DNA from: Pythium myriotylum
Taxonomy: Eukaryota; Oomycota; Peronosporomycetes; Pythiales; Pythiaceae
DNA: 64,000 bases
Direction: 5' to 3'
Assembly: GCA_023091665.1 (NCBI GenBank)
Contig: JALJCQ010000014.1
Coordinates: 1,984,001-2,048,000, forward strand
Part shown: in pieces, positions 48,423 through 61,039 of the stretch
Layout: every line of letters begins with the position of its first letter
How positions within the stretch are numbered: the stretch's first letter is position 1
The notes under the pieces: generated by a model
Told to the model about the DNA's origin: nothing
The model's database searches: none
Seen by the model: only the letters and a program-made list of their open reading frames with translations
Made by a program: the position numbers and the translations under genes

Positions 48423-48721
48423 TTCGCTGCTGCTACCTCTAAGCCGTCTGTGTGTGTCCTACGCTACCATAATCAAATGTATGTCCTACCTATCGTAAAC
48501 ATATGCAAACATAAACTGACTTCGTGGATACTTCAACGAAGTCGATGGGTGGCACTGGATTCAAACCAGAACCAGACGGAGAATCTTCCACATGTCGAAT
48601 CTTCCACATGTCGAATCTTCCACGGAGAATCTTCTGCAGGAGAATCTTCTACAGCCGAGCTTCAACTGCCGAGCTTCAACTGGAATGATGACGCTGGGTT
48701 CGAGGCGCATCATCTTCAACA
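48363..48721 (-). repeat. Recombinant LTR between array units 1 and 2
   Basis: Full LTR with non-matching flanks GCGTC (left) and AGACG (right), the signature of a crossover between the M4 5' LTR and the M6 3' LTR. Confidence 0.9.
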
Positions 48722-48812
48722 AGACGGCTTAGAGGTAGCAGTAGCGAACTAAGTCCCGATCAATTTACTTTGCATTTTGCATCCCACCAACCAAGCGACC
48801 TTCCAACAGGTT

Positions 48813-50375
48813 ATGAGCCCAAGCCCAGCCGACTCTGCCTCCACCGACTTCGCCTCCCCAGCCTTCGCCATGGATTCGACCACCCCAGCCCGCATCAACA
48901 AGTTCGACGGAACCAACTTCCACACATGGAAGTTCAAGATGCAGATGGTGCTCGAAGAACGCGACGTCTGGGAAGTTGTCTGTGGAGAGGTCAAACTCGA
49001 GCAGTGCCAGACCGACGCGGACCGAGCCCTCTTCAAGAAGAAGTCTCGCAAGGCGCTCGCGATGATCTGTCTCGCGATGGAAGACTCGCAGCTCCCGCTG
49101 GTTCGGTCGGCGAGTGGTGCGCAAGATGCATGGTCAAGACTGGAAGAACACTTCGAGAAGAAGAGCCTTGCCAACAAGCTCTTTCTTCGTCGTCGTTTCT
49201 TCACGACCATGATGGAAGAAGGTGACGATGTGCTCACGCACATCAACAAGCTCAAGACCCTGGCCGAGCAACTCGACGCAGTCGGCGCTCCGGTCAGCGA
49301 AGACGACTTGGTGATCACGCTTCTCGGCAGTCTCAGCGAGTCGTACCAGTTCCTCATCACGGCGTTGGAGTCGCGTGTCGACGCGCTCACGTGGGAACTC
49401 GTGACGTCTCGGCTGCTCCACGAAGACATGAAGCGCAAGGAGCAAGGTGGCGACGGAGCCACGCTTGGCCAAGCGTTCATGACAAGTGACGCGAAGCCCA
49501 AGGGCCGTGCAGTCAAGAAGACTGGCACGTGCAACTACTGCGGCAAGATCGGTCATTGGGCCGCGGAGTGCCACTCGCGTGTCAAGGACAACGGCAACGG
49601 CAACGGCAACTCCGGCGGCAACGGCAACGGAAACGGCAACGGCAACCCTCGGCAACGGTTCCAGCGAGCGAACCTTGCGCGAGATGAAGACCCCGGCGAG
49701 TACCTGTTCTCGGTCGGGAAGACCCAAGGCAAGTCGAGTCAATCCACGGCGTGGTTGGTCGACTCGGGTGCGACTCAGCACATGTCGCGAACCAAGCAGT
49801 TCATGATGAACTACAAGAAGATTGACCCAGTCGACGTGCATCTGGCCGATGATGGCACGGTCCAAGCAGTTGGCGTGGGAGACATTCTCATGTCGATGAA
49901 GACTCCAAGCGGTGTCAAGAAGGGTTTGCTCACCAACGTGTGGCATATCCCCAAGCTCAGCCGCAACCTGTTCTCGGTCGGAAGATTCACGGAGGACGTT
50001 GCTCCCGTGACGTTCGACAAGGGCGGTTGCTTCGTCGTTCTCAAGGGCGCCAAGCGGACCATCGGCACTCGAATCGGCAAGGGTCTGTTCAAGCTCAACA
50101 TGTCTCCAGTGTCGACTGAAGCAGCCCACGCCGCCAGTACAAGACGAGGTCGCGCCATGTCCAAGTCGTACCTGTGGCACCTCCGACTCGGTCACATCGG
50201 CTTCAGCGGTCTCGAAGCCATCGTCAAGAAGGACCTCGCCGACGGACTCGACATTGGGTCTGTGCAAGAGTGGGAGGTCTGTGAAGGCTGTGCACTCGGC
50301 AAGCTGACTCGCGTCTGTTGGAAGGTCGCTTGGTTGGTGGGATGCAAAATGCAAAGTGAATTGATCGGGACTTAG
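48813..50375 (+). pseudogene. Array unit 2: truncated Gag-protease ORF
   Basis: Same 520-codon structure as unit 1, without its SPTDSAS change. It carries the DKGGC variant. Confidence 0.85.
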
Positions 50376-50674
50376 TTCGCTGCTGCTACCTCTAAGCCGT
50401 CTGTGTGTGTCCTACGCTACCATAATCAAATGTATGTCCTACCTATCGTAAACATATGCAAACATAAACTGACTTCGTGGATACTTCAACGAAGTCGATG
50501 GGTGGCACTGGATTCAAACCAGAACCAGACGGAGAATCTTCCACATGTCGAATCTTCCACATGTCGAATCTTCCACGGAGAATCTTCTGCAGGAGAATCT
50601 TCTACAGCCGAGCTTCAACTGCCGAGCTTCAACTGGAATGATGACGCTGGGTTCGAGGCGCATCATCTTCAACA
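50316..50674 (-). repeat. Recombinant LTR between array units 2 and 3
   Basis: Flanks GCGTC and AGACG, as for the other internal array LTRs. Confidence 0.9.
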
Positions 50675-50765
50675 AGACGGCTTAGAGGTAGCAGTAGCGA
50701 ACTAAGTCCCGATCAATTTACTTTGCATTTTGCATCCCACCAACCAAGCGACCTTCCAACAGGTT

Positions 50766-52328
50766 ATGAGCCCAAGCCCAGCCGACTCTGCCTCCACCGA
50801 CTTCGCCTCCCCAGCCTTCGCCATGGATTCGACCACCCCAGCCCGCATCAACAAGTTCGACGGAACCAACTTCCACACATGGAAGTTCAAGATGCAGATG
50901 GTGCTCGAAGAACGCGACGTCTGGGAAGTTGTCTGTGGAGAGGTCAAACTCGAGCAGTGCCAGACCGACGCGGACCGAGCCCTCTTCAAGAAGAAGTCTC
51001 GCAAGGCGCTCGCGATGATCTGTCTCGCGATGGAAGACTCGCAGCTCCCGCTGGTTCGGTCGGCGAGTGGTGCGCAAGATGCATGGTCAAGACTGGAAGA
51101 ACACTTCGAGAAGAAGAGCCTTGCCAACAAGCTCTTTCTTCGTCGTCGTTTCTTCACGACCATGATGGAAGAAGGTGACGATGTGCTCACGCACATCAAC
51201 AAGCTCAAGACCCTGGCCGAGCAACTCGACGCAGTCGGCGCTCCGGTCAGCGAAGACGACTTGGTGATCACGCTTCTCGGCAGTCTCAGCGAGTCGTACC
51301 AGTTCCTCATCACGGCGTTGGAGTCGCGTGTCGACGCGCTCACGTGGGAACTCGTGACGTCTCGGCTGCTCCACGAAGACATGAAGCGCAAGGAGCAAGG
51401 TGGCGACGGAGCCACGCTTGGCCAAGCGTTCATGACAAGTGACGCGAAGCCCAAGGGCCGTGCAGTCAAGAAGACTGGCACGTGCAACTACTGCGGCAAG
51501 ATCGGTCATTGGGCCGCGGAGTGCCACTCGCGTGTCAAGGACAACGGCAACGGCAACGGCAACTCCGGCGGCAACGGCAACGGAAACGGCAACGGCAACC
51601 CTCGGCAACGGTTCCAGCGAGCGAACCTTGCGCGAGATGAAGACCCCGGCGAGTACCTGTTCTCGGTCGGGAAGACCCAAGGCAAGTCGAGTCAATCCAC
51701 GGCGTGGTTGGTCGACTCGGGTGCGACTCAGCACATGTCGCGAACCAAGCAGTTCATGATGAACTACAAGAAGATTGACCCAGTCGACGTGCATCTGGCC
51801 GATGATGGCACGGTCCAAGCAGTTGGCGTGGGAGACATTCTCATGTCGATGAAGACTCCAAGCGGTGTCAAGAAGGGTTTGCTCACCAACGTGTGGCATA
51901 TCCCCAAGCTCAGCCGCAACCTGTTCTCGGTCGGAAGATTCACGGAGGACGTTGCTCCCGTGACGTTCGACAAGGGCGGTTGCTTCGTCGTTCTCAAGGG
52001 CGCCAAGCGGACCATCGGCACTCGAATCGGCAAGGGTCTGTTCAAGCTCAACATGTCTCCAGTGTCGACTGAAGCAGCCCACGCCGCCAGTACAAGACGA
52101 GGTCGCGCCATGTCCAAGTCGTACCTGTGGCACCTCCGACTCGGTCACATCGGCTTCAGCGGTCTCGAAGCCATCGTCAAGAAGGACCTCGCCGACGGAC
52201 TCGACATTGGGTCTGTGCAAGAGTGGGAGGTCTGTGAAGGCTGTGCACTCGGCAAGCTGACTCGCGTCTGTTGGAAGGTCGCTTGGTTGGTGGGATGCAA
52301 AATGCAAAGTGAATTGATCGGGACTTAG
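50766..52328 (+). pseudogene. Array unit 3: truncated Gag-protease ORF
   Basis: 520 codons. I saw no difference from unit 2, which suggests that these two are among the youngest duplicates. Confidence 0.85.
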
Positions 52329-52627
52329 TTCGCTGCTGCTACCTCTAAGCCGTCTGTGTGTGTCCTACGCTACCATAATCAAATGTATGTCCTACCTATC
52401 GTAAACATATGCAAACATAAACTGACTTCGTGGATACTTCAACGAAGTCGATGGGTGGCACTGGATTCAAACCAGAACCAGACGGAGAATCTTCCACATG
52501 TCGAATCTTCCACATGTCGAATCTTCCACGGAGAATCTTCTGCAGGAGAATCTTCTACAGCCGAGCTTCAACTGCCGAGCTTCAACTGGAATGATGACGC
52601 TGGGTTCGAGGCGCATCATCTTCAACA
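52269..52627 (-). repeat. Recombinant LTR between array units 3 and 4
   Basis: Flanks GCGTC and AGACG. Confidence 0.9.
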
Positions 52628-52718
52628 AGACGGCTTAGAGGTAGCAGTAGCGAACTAAGTCCCGATCAATTTACTTTGCATTTTGCATCCCACCAACCAA
52701 GCGACCTTCCAACAGGTT

Positions 52719-54287
52719 ATGAGCCCAAGCCCAGCCGACTCTGCCTCCACCGACTTCGCCTCCCCAGCCTTCGCCATGGATTCGACCACCCCAGCCCGCA
52801 TCAACAAGTTCGACGGAACCAACTTCCACACATGGAAGTTCAAGATGCAGATGGTGCTCGAAGAACGCGACGTCTGGGAAGTTGTCTGTGGAGAGGTCAA
52901 ACTCGAGCAGTGCCAGACCGACGCGGACCGAGCCCTCTTCAAGAAGAAGTCTCGCAAGGCGCTCGCGATGATCTGTCTCGCGATGGAAGACTCGCAGCTC
53001 CCGCTGGTTCGGTCGGCGAGTGGTGCGCAAGATGCATGGTCAAGACTGGAAGAACACTTCGAGAAGAAGAGCCTTGCCAACAAGCTCTTTCTTCGTCGTC
53101 GTTTCTTCACGACCATGATGGAAGAAGGTGACGATGTGCTCACGCACATCAACAAGCTCAAGACCCTGGCCGAGCAACTCGACGCAGTCGGCGCTCCGGT
53201 CAGCGAAGACGACTTGGTGATCACGCTTCTCGGCAGTCTCAGCGAGTCGTACCAGTTCCTCATCACGGCGTTGGAGTCGCGTGTCGACGCGCTCACGTGG
53301 GAACTCGTGACGTCTCGGCTGCTCCACGAAGACATGAAGCGCAAGGAGCAAGGTGGCGACGGAGCCACGCTTGGCCAAGCGTTCATGACAAGTGACGCGA
53401 AGCCCAAGGGCCGTGCAGTCAAGAAGACTGGCACGTGCAACTACTGCGGCAAGATCGGTCATTGGGCCGCGGAGTGCCACTCGCGTGTCAAGGACAACGG
53501 CAACGGCAACGGCAACGGCAACTCCGGCGGCAACGGCAACGGAAACGGCAACGGCAACCCTCGGCAACGGTTCCAGCGAGCGAACCTTGCGCGAGATGAA
53601 GACCCCGGCGAGTACCTGTTCTCGGTCGGGAAGACCCAAGGCAAGTCGAGTCAATCCACGGCGTGGTTGGTCGACTCGGGTGCGACTCAGCACATGTCGC
53701 GAACCAAGCAGTTCATGATGAACTACAAGAAGATTGACCCAGTCGACGTGCATCTGGCCGATGATGGCACGGTCCAAGCAGTTGGCGTGGGAGACATTCT
53801 CATGTCGATGAAGACTCCAAGCGGTGTCAAGAAGGGTTTGCTCACCAACGTGTGGCATATCCCCAAGCTCAGCCGCAACCTGTTCTCGGTCGGAAGATTC
53901 ACGGAGGACGTTGCTCCCGTGACGTTCGACAAGGGCGGTTGCTTCGTCGTTCTCAAGGGCGCCAAGCGGACCATCGGCACTCGAATCGGCAAGGGTCTGT
54001 TCAAGCTCAACATGTCTCCAGTGTCGACTGAAGCAGCCCACGCCGCCAGTACAAGACGAGGTCGCGCCATGTCCAAGTCGTACCTGTGGCACCTCCGACT
54101 CGGTCACATCGGCTTCAGCGGTCTCGAAGCCATCGTCAAGAAGGACCTCGCCGACGGACTCGACATTGGGTCTGTGCAAGAGTGGGAGGTCTGTGAAGGC
54201 TGTGCACTCGGCAAGCTGACTCGCGTCTGTTGGAAGGTCGCTTGGTTGGTGGGATGCAAAATGCAAAGTGAATTGATCGGGACTTAG
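52719..54287 (+). pseudogene. Array unit 4: truncated Gag-protease ORF (+2 codons)
   Basis: 522 codons. The Gly-Asn repeat after the zinc knuckle has one extra Gly-Asn pair (6-bp GGCAAC expansion), shared with unit 5. The frame is kept. Confidence 0.85.
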
Positions 54288-54586
54288 TTCGCTGCTGCTA
54301 CCTCTAAGCCGTCTGTGTGTGTCCTACGCTACCATAATCAAATGTATGTCCTACCTATCGTAAACATATGCAAACATAAACTGACTTCGTGGATACTTCA
54401 ACGAAGTCGATGGGTGGCACTGGATTCAAACCAGAACCAGACGGAGAATCTTCCACATGTCGAATCTTCCACATGTCGAATCTTCCACGGAGAATCTTCT
54501 GCAGGAGAATCTTCTACAGCCGAGCTTCAACTGCCGAGCTTCAACTGGAATGATGACGCTGGGTTCGAGGCGCATCATCTTCAACA
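54228..54586 (-). repeat. Recombinant LTR between array units 4 and 5
   Basis: Flanks GCGTC and AGACG. Confidence 0.9.
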
Positions 54587-54677
54587 AGACGGCTTAGAGG
54601 TAGCAGTAGCGAACTAAGTCCCGATCAATTTACTTTGCATTTTGCATCCCACCAACCAAGCGACCTTCCAACAGGTT

Positions 54678-56246
54678 ATGAGCCCAAGCCCAGCCGACTC
54701 TGCCTCCACCGACTTCGCCTCCCCAGCCTTCGCCATGGATTCGACCACCCCAGCCCGCATCAACAAGTTCGACGGAACCAACTTCCACACATGGAAGTTC
54801 AAGATGCAGATGGTGCTCGAAGAACGCGACGTCTGGGAAGTTGTCTGTGGAGAGGTCAAACTCGAGCAGTGCCAGACCGACGCGGACCGAGCCCTCTTCA
54901 AGAAGAAGTCTCGCAAGGCGCTCGCGATGATCTGTCTCGCGATGGAAGACTCGCAGCTCCCGCTGGTTCGGTCGGCGAGTGGTGCGCAAGATGCATGGTC
55001 AAGACTGGAAGAACACTTCGAGAAGAAGAGCCTTGCCAACAAGCTCTTTCTTCGTCGTCGTTTCTTCACGACCATGATGGAAGAAGGTGACGATGTGCTC
55101 ACGCACATCAACAAGCTCAAGACCCTGGCCGAGCAACTCGACGCAGTCGGCGCTCCGGTCAGCGAAGACGACTTGGTGATCACGCTTCTCGGCAGTCTCA
55201 GCGAGTCGTACCAGTTCCTCATCACGGCGTTGGAGTCGCGTGTCGACGCGCTCACGTGGGAACTCGTGACGTCTCGGCTGCTCCACGAAGACATGAAGCG
55301 CAAGGAGCAAGGTGGCGACGGAGCCACGCTTGGCCAAGCGTTCATGACAAGTGACGCGAAGCCCAAGGGCCGTGCAGTCAAGAAGACTGGCACGTGCAAC
55401 TACTGCGGCAAGATCGGTCATTGGGCCGCGGAGTGCCACTCGCGTGTCAAGGACAACGGCAACGGCAACGGCAACGGCAACTCCGGCGGCAACGGCAACG
55501 GAAACGGCAACGGCAACCCTCGGCAACGGTTCCAGCGAGCGAACCTTGCGCGAGATGAAGACCCCGGCGAGTACCTGTTCTCGGTCGGGAAGACCCAAGG
55601 CAAGTCGAGTCAATCCACGGCGTGGTTGGTCGACTCGGGTGCGACTCAGCACATGTCGCGAACCAAGCAGTTCATGATGAACTACAAGAAGATTGACCCA
55701 GTCGACGTGCATCTGGCCGATGATGGCACGGTCCAAGCAGTTGGCGTGGGAGACATTCTCATGTCGATGAAGACTCCAAGCGGTGTCAAGAAGGGTTTGC
55801 TCACCAACGTGTGGCATATCCCCAAGCTCAGCCGCAACCTGTTCTCGGTCGGAAGATTCACGGAGGACGTTGCTCCCGTGACGTTCGACAAGGGCGGTTG
55901 CTTCGTCGTTCTCAAGGGCGCCAAGCGGACCATCGGCACTCGAATCGGCAAGGGTCTGTTCAAGCTCAACATGTCTCCAGTGTCGACTGAAGCAGCCCAC
56001 GCCGCCAGTACAAGACGAGGTCGCGCCATGTCCAAGTCGTACCTGTGGCACCTCCGACTCGGTCACATCGGCTTCAGCGGTCTCGAAGCCATCGTCAAGA
56101 AGGACCTCGCCGACGGACTCGACATTGGGTCTGTGCAAGAGTGGGAGGTCTGTGAAGGCTGTGCACTCGGCAAGCTGACTCGCGTCTGTTGGAAGGTCGC
56201 TTGGTTGGTGGGATGCAAAATGCAAAGTGAATTGATCGGGACTTAG
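54678..56246 (+). pseudogene. Array unit 5: truncated Gag-protease ORF (+2 codons)
   Basis: 522 codons with the same 6-bp expansion as unit 4, so the two descend from one duplicated unit. Confidence 0.85.
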
Positions 56247-56545
56247 TTCGCTGCTGCTACCTCTAAGCCGTCTGTGTGTGTCCTACGCTACCATAATCAA
56301 ATGTATGTCCTACCTATCGTAAACATATGCAAACATAAACTGACTTCGTGGATACTTCAACGAAGTCGATGGGTGGCACTGGATTCAAACCAGAACCAGA
56401 CGGAGAATCTTCCACATGTCGAATCTTCCACATGTCGAATCTTCCACGGAGAATCTTCTGCAGGAGAATCTTCTACAGCCGAGCTTCAACTGCCGAGCTT
56501 CAACTGGAATGATGACGCTGGGTTCGAGGCGCATCATCTTCAACA
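56187..56545 (-). repeat. Recombinant LTR between array units 5 and 6
   Basis: Flanks GCGTC and AGACG. Confidence 0.9.
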
Positions 56546-56636
56546 AGACGGCTTAGAGGTAGCAGTAGCGAACTAAGTCCCGATCAATTTACTTTGCATT
56601 TTGCATCCCACCAACCAAGCGACCTTCCAACAGGTT

Positions 56637-58199
56637 ATGAGCCCAAGCCCAGCCGACTCTGCCTCCACCGACTTCGCCTCCCCAGCCTTCGCCATGGATT
56701 CGACCACCCCAGCCCGCATCAACAAGTTCGACGGAACCAACTTCCACACATGGAAGTTCAAGATGCAGATGGTGCTCGAAGAACGCGACGTCTGGGAAGT
56801 TGTCTGTGGAGAGGTCAAACTCGAGCAGTGCCAGACCGACGCGGACCGAGCCCTCTTCAAGAAGAAGTCTCGCAAGGCGCTCGCGATGATCTGTCTCGCG
56901 ATGGAAGACTCGCAGCTCCCGCTGGTTCGGTCGGCGAGTGGTGCGCAAGATGCATGGTCAAGACTGGAAGAACACTTCGAGAAGAAGAGCCTTGCCAACA
57001 AGCTCTTTCTTCGTCGTCGTTTCTTCACGACCATGATGGAAGAAGGTGACGATGTGCTCACGCACATCAACAAGCTCAAGACCCTGGCCGAGCAACTCGA
57101 CGCAGTCGGCGCTCCGGTCAGCGAAGACGACTTGGTGATCACGCTTCTCGGCAGTCTCAGCGAGTCGTACCAGTTCCTCATCACGGCGTTGGAGTCGCGT
57201 GTCGACGCGCTCACGTGGGAACTCGTGACGTCTCGGCTGCTCCACGAAGACATGAAGCGCAAGGAGCAAGGTGGCGACGGAGCCACGCTTGGCCAAGCGT
57301 TCATGACAAGTGACGCGAAGCCCAAGGGCCGTGCAGTCAAGAAGACTGGCACGTGCAACTACTGCGGCAAGATCGGTCATTGGGCCGCGGAGTGCCACTC
57401 GCGTGTCAAGGACAACGGCAACGGCAACGGCAACTCCGGCGGCAACGGCAACGGAAACGGCAACGGCAACCCTCGGCAACGGTTCCAGCGAGCGAACCTT
57501 GCGCGAGATGAAGACCCCGGCGAGTACCTGTTCTCGGTCGGGAAGACCCAAGGCAAGTCGAGTCAATCCACGGCGTGGTTGGTCGACTCGGGTGCGACTC
57601 AGCACATGTCGCGAACCAAGCAGTTCATGATGAACTACAAGAAGATTGACCCAGTCGACGTGCATCTGGCCGATGATGGCACGGTCCAAGCAGTTGGCGT
57701 GGGAGACATTCTCATGTCGATGAAGACTCCAAGCGGTGTCAAGAAGGGTTTGCTCACCAACGTGTGGCATATCCCCAAGCTCAGCCGCAACCTGTTCTCG
57801 GTCGGAAGATTCACGGAGGACGTTGCTCCCGTGACGTTCGACAAGGACGGTTGCTTCGTCGTTCTCAAGGGCGCCAAGCGGACCATCGGCACTCGAATCG
57901 GCAAGGGTCTGTTCAAGCTCAACATGTCTCCAGTGTCGACTGAAGCAGCCCACGCCGCCAGTACAAGACGAGGTCGCGCCATGTCCAAGTCGTACCTGTG
58001 GCACCTCCGACTCGGTCACATCGGCTTCAGCGGTCTCGAAGCCATCGTCAAGAAGGACCTCGCCGACGGACTCGACATTGGGTCTGTGCAAGAGTGGGAG
58101 GTCTGTGAAGGCTGTGCACTCGGCAAGCTGACTCGCGTCTGTTGGAAGGTCGCTTGGTTGGTGGGATGCAAAATGCAAAGTGAATTGATCGGGACTTAG
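56637..58199 (+). pseudogene. Array unit 6: truncated Gag-protease ORF
   Basis: 520 codons. It keeps the ancestral DKDGC, unlike units 1-5, and abuts the true 3' LTR of M6, so it lies next to the ancestral right border of the array. Confidence 0.85.
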
Positions 58200-58498
58200 T
58201 TCGCTGCTGCTACCTCTAAGCCGTCTGTGTGTGTCCTACGCTACCATAATCAAATGTATGTCCTACCTATCGTAAACATATGCAAACATAAACTGACTTC
58301 GTGGATACTTCAACGAAGTCGATGGGTGGCACTGGATTCAAACCAGAACCAGACGGAGAATCTTCCACATGTCGAATCTTCCACATGTCGAATCTTCCAC
58401 GGAGAATCTTCTGCAGGAGAATCTTCTACAGCCGAGCTTCAACTGCCGAGCTTCAACTGGAATGATGACGCTGGGTTCGAGGCGCATCATCTTCAACA
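58140..58498 (-). repeat. 3' LTR of M6 (359 bp), right border of the array
   Basis: Left flank GCGTC (P7), right flank M6's own polypurine tract. Together with 46410-46768 it marks the two parental LTRs of the array recombination. Confidence 0.94.
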
Positions 58499-60692
58499 CT
58501 CCCCCTCGACTCGACTGCGTCTTGAACACCAAGCTTGGTGCGGAGCACGTCGAACTGGACAGTGGGGATCGGCTTGGTCATGATGTCGGCAAGCATGTCT
58601 TGGGTCGGGCAATACTGGAGAGACACTTGGCCGTCCTCGACCTTCTCACGAACGAAGTGGTAGCGAATGTCGATGTGCTTGGTGCGCTTGTGGAACTCGG
58701 GGTTCTTGGCCAACGCGATCGCACCTTGGTTGTCTTCGTACACCGTGAGCGCTTGGTCGCTTGCAACTTCGCCGAGTTCGCACAGGAACGCCTTGAGCCA
58801 CACGGCTTCTTGGATCGCTTCCGATAGAGCCATGTACTCTGCTTCGGTCGAGGAGAGGGCGACAGTTCGCTGCTTCTTGCTGCGCCAGCTGATGCATCCG
58901 CCGTTGAGCATGAACACGTAGCCGCTGGTGCTTCGACGTGACTCGATGTCGCCAGCCCAGTCGGCGTCGGAGTAGCCGACCAGTCTTCCGTCGTTCGGTG
59001 CCGAGAACTGCAGGCCGTAGGTCGGAGTCGCTTGCAGATACCGGAGCACACGCTTGAGAGCTTGCCAATGTGTTGGACACGGGTCCGCGGCGAACTGGCT
59101 GAGTGTGCCGACTGCCGCTGCGAGGTCTGGTCGAGTGCCGACCATGAGGTACATCAGTGCGCCGACTGCACTTCGGTACGGCACGTTCTTCATGGTGTCT
59201 TCGTGCTTGCAACCACCTTCACACATGGCCTTGGTCAGCTTGAGTCCGGGGTCTTGAGGGGTCCTCACTGGTTTGCAGTCTTGCATGCCGAACTTGGTCA
59301 GGATCGACTGCAGGAACTTGGTCTGCCGCATGGTCACGTCGCCGGACTTGGGGTCTTGATCAACTTCCATGCCGAGGCAGTACTTGAGTTCGCCGAGGTC
59401 GGACATCTCGAAGCGTTCGCTGAGTGCACGCTTGGTCGCCGTGAGCAACTCGAGGCTGTTGCAGGCGAGGATGAGGTCGTCGACGTAGATCACCACGAAG
59501 ATCATCGCTGAGCCGCTCCGCTTGACGTACACGCAGTGGTCCATCTCGCACTTGGTGAAGCCGACCTTGCGCATGAAGGCGTCGATGGTCTGGTTCCACA
59601 TGCGTGGCGACTGCTTGAGACCGTAGAGCGAGCGCTTGAGCTTGCACACGTAGTCGGGGTGGCGCTGGTCGACGAAGCCTTCGGGTTGCTTCATGTAGAT
59701 TTCTTCGTCGAGGTTGCCGTTCAGGAACGCCGTCTTGACATCCATCTGATGGATCATGAGCTTGTGTCGAGCGGCGATGCTGAGGATGGTTCGGATCGAC
59801 GTGAACTTGGCGACGGGTGCGAACGTCTCTTCGAAGTCGATGCCGTACTTCTGCAGGAACCCCTTGGCAACGAGTCGAGCCTTGTACCGTTCGACGAGTC
59901 CTTCGGCGGTTTCCTTGACCTTGAACACCCACTTGCTGGTGATGGCCTTGCGTCCGGCTGGCAAAGGGACTAGGTCCCAGGTCTCGTTCTTCTTGAGCGA
60001 CTCGAGCTCGGAGTCGCAGGCTTCCTTCCAGTTGCTGGCGTCGTCGGATTCCATCGCCGACTTGAACGATGTCGGCAACTCTCCCCCTGAATTCACGACG
60101 AGAGCAAACTCTTCGTAATCTTGGTCTTCTCCCCCTTGTTCTTGCACGTCTTCGCCTTCTTCGTCTTCATCTTCTACGCCTTCCTCTTCGATCGACGTGA
60201 GCAGTGCAGACAGATCTTCGAGCGATGTCCTTGAACCTTGCGTGGGTGGTGGAGTCGCACCACTTGTGCGACCAACCCGTCCGTAGCGCTTCTCAACTGG
60301 CGGTTCAGCCAGGTTCTCGAGCGAGCGCGTGCGAGAGTGGCGCTTGGACCCTGGTGCGTAGTCGACATTCGGCTGCTGGGCCGATGCTGGTGCTGCTGGA
60401 CGCTGCGACCGCTGGCCCTGTTGCCACTCCGGTCGCTCGTAGCTGCGCTGACTTGGTGCTGGTGAGGCTGGCTGCTCACCCATGTCTTCATCATCTTGGT
60501 TGTCGGTTGCTTCATCTTGATCTTCATCATCTTCATCGCCGCGGAACTCGACGGACTTGCTCCAGGGTTCTTCGCGCATGCCATCGTCGAATGTGTCTTC
60601 CATGAACTGCGCGTCTCGACTGATGACGATCCGGCCGGTTGCGATTTCTTCAAACCGATACGCTTTCTCGTGGTCCGAGTAGCCGAGGAACC
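58453..60692 (-). pseudogene. pol fragment of M6: integrase C-terminus, RT, RNase H
   Basis: About 746 open codons from [13 protein letters not shown] to the stop in the LTR. RT YVDD and RNase H YSDADWAG are intact. Private changes include DGMREEP (others DGKREEP) and SAPNDGR (others SASNDGR). Confidence 0.92.
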
Positions 60693-61035
60693 TGTTGAAG
60701 ATGATGCGCCTCGAACCCAGCGTCATCATTCCAGTTGAAGCTCGGCAGTTGAAGCTCGGCTGTAGAAGATTCTCCTGCAGAAGATTCTCCGTGGAAGATT
60801 CGACATGTGGAAGATTCTCCGTCTGGTTCTGGTTTGAATCCAGTGCCACCCATCGACTTCGTTGAAGTATCCACGAAGTCAGTTTATGTTTGCATATGTT
60901 TACGATAGGTAGGACATACATTTGATTATGGTAGCGTAGGACACACACAGACGGCTTAGAGGTAGCAGCAGCGAACTAAGTCCCGATCAATTCACTTTGC
61001 ATTTTGCATCCCACCAACCAAGCGAAATTCCAACA
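60693..61035 (+). repeat. 5' LTR of P8 (343 bp, one 16-bp repeat missing)
   Basis: Shorter by one GAAGATTCGACATGTG unit, leaving four GAAGATTC motifs. It also has AGCGAAATTCCAACA at the end, where others have AGCGACCTTCCAACA. Confidence 0.94.
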
Positions 61036-61039
61036 GGTT

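Larger units (their letters stand above)
46769..58498 (+). repeat. Six-copy tandem array (1,953 or 1,959 bp units) derived from P7
   Basis: Units: 46769-48721, 48722-50674, 50675-52627, 52628-54586, 54587-56545, 56546-58498. Each holds P7 LTR positions 273-359 (87 bp), the primer-binding site, P7 gag through the integrase zinc site (1,507 bp; 1,513 bp in units 4 and 5), and a full minus-strand LTR. Internal LTRs have GCGTC on the left and AGACG on the right, so they are not simple insertions. Units 4 and 5 have one extra GGCAAC. Units 1-5 have DKGGC where unit 6 and other elements have DKDGC. Unit 1 alone has SPTDSAS. Confidence 0.95.
58140..60692 (-). mobile_element. Copia element M6, 3' half
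   Basis: Minus-strand copy: 3' LTR 58140-58498, polypurine tract 58499-58507, then RNase H, RT, linker and the integrase end. P8 interrupts it at about residue 710 (expected TSD GAACC at 60688-60692). Its 5' half is off-window to the right. It is inserted in P7 after LTRV of the integrase zinc region (expected TSD GCGTC at 58135-58139). Confidence 0.92.

Noticed and set aside
48363..48721. Simple solo LTR insertions inside the array
   Set aside because: Flanks differ (GCGTC versus AGACG) at all five internal LTRs, so they are crossover products, not insertions with TSDs.
46769..58498. CRISPR-like or bacterial repeat array
   Set aside because: Units are about 2 kb of retrotransposon coding sequence with LTRs, not short repeats with unique spacers; the window is eukaryotic.
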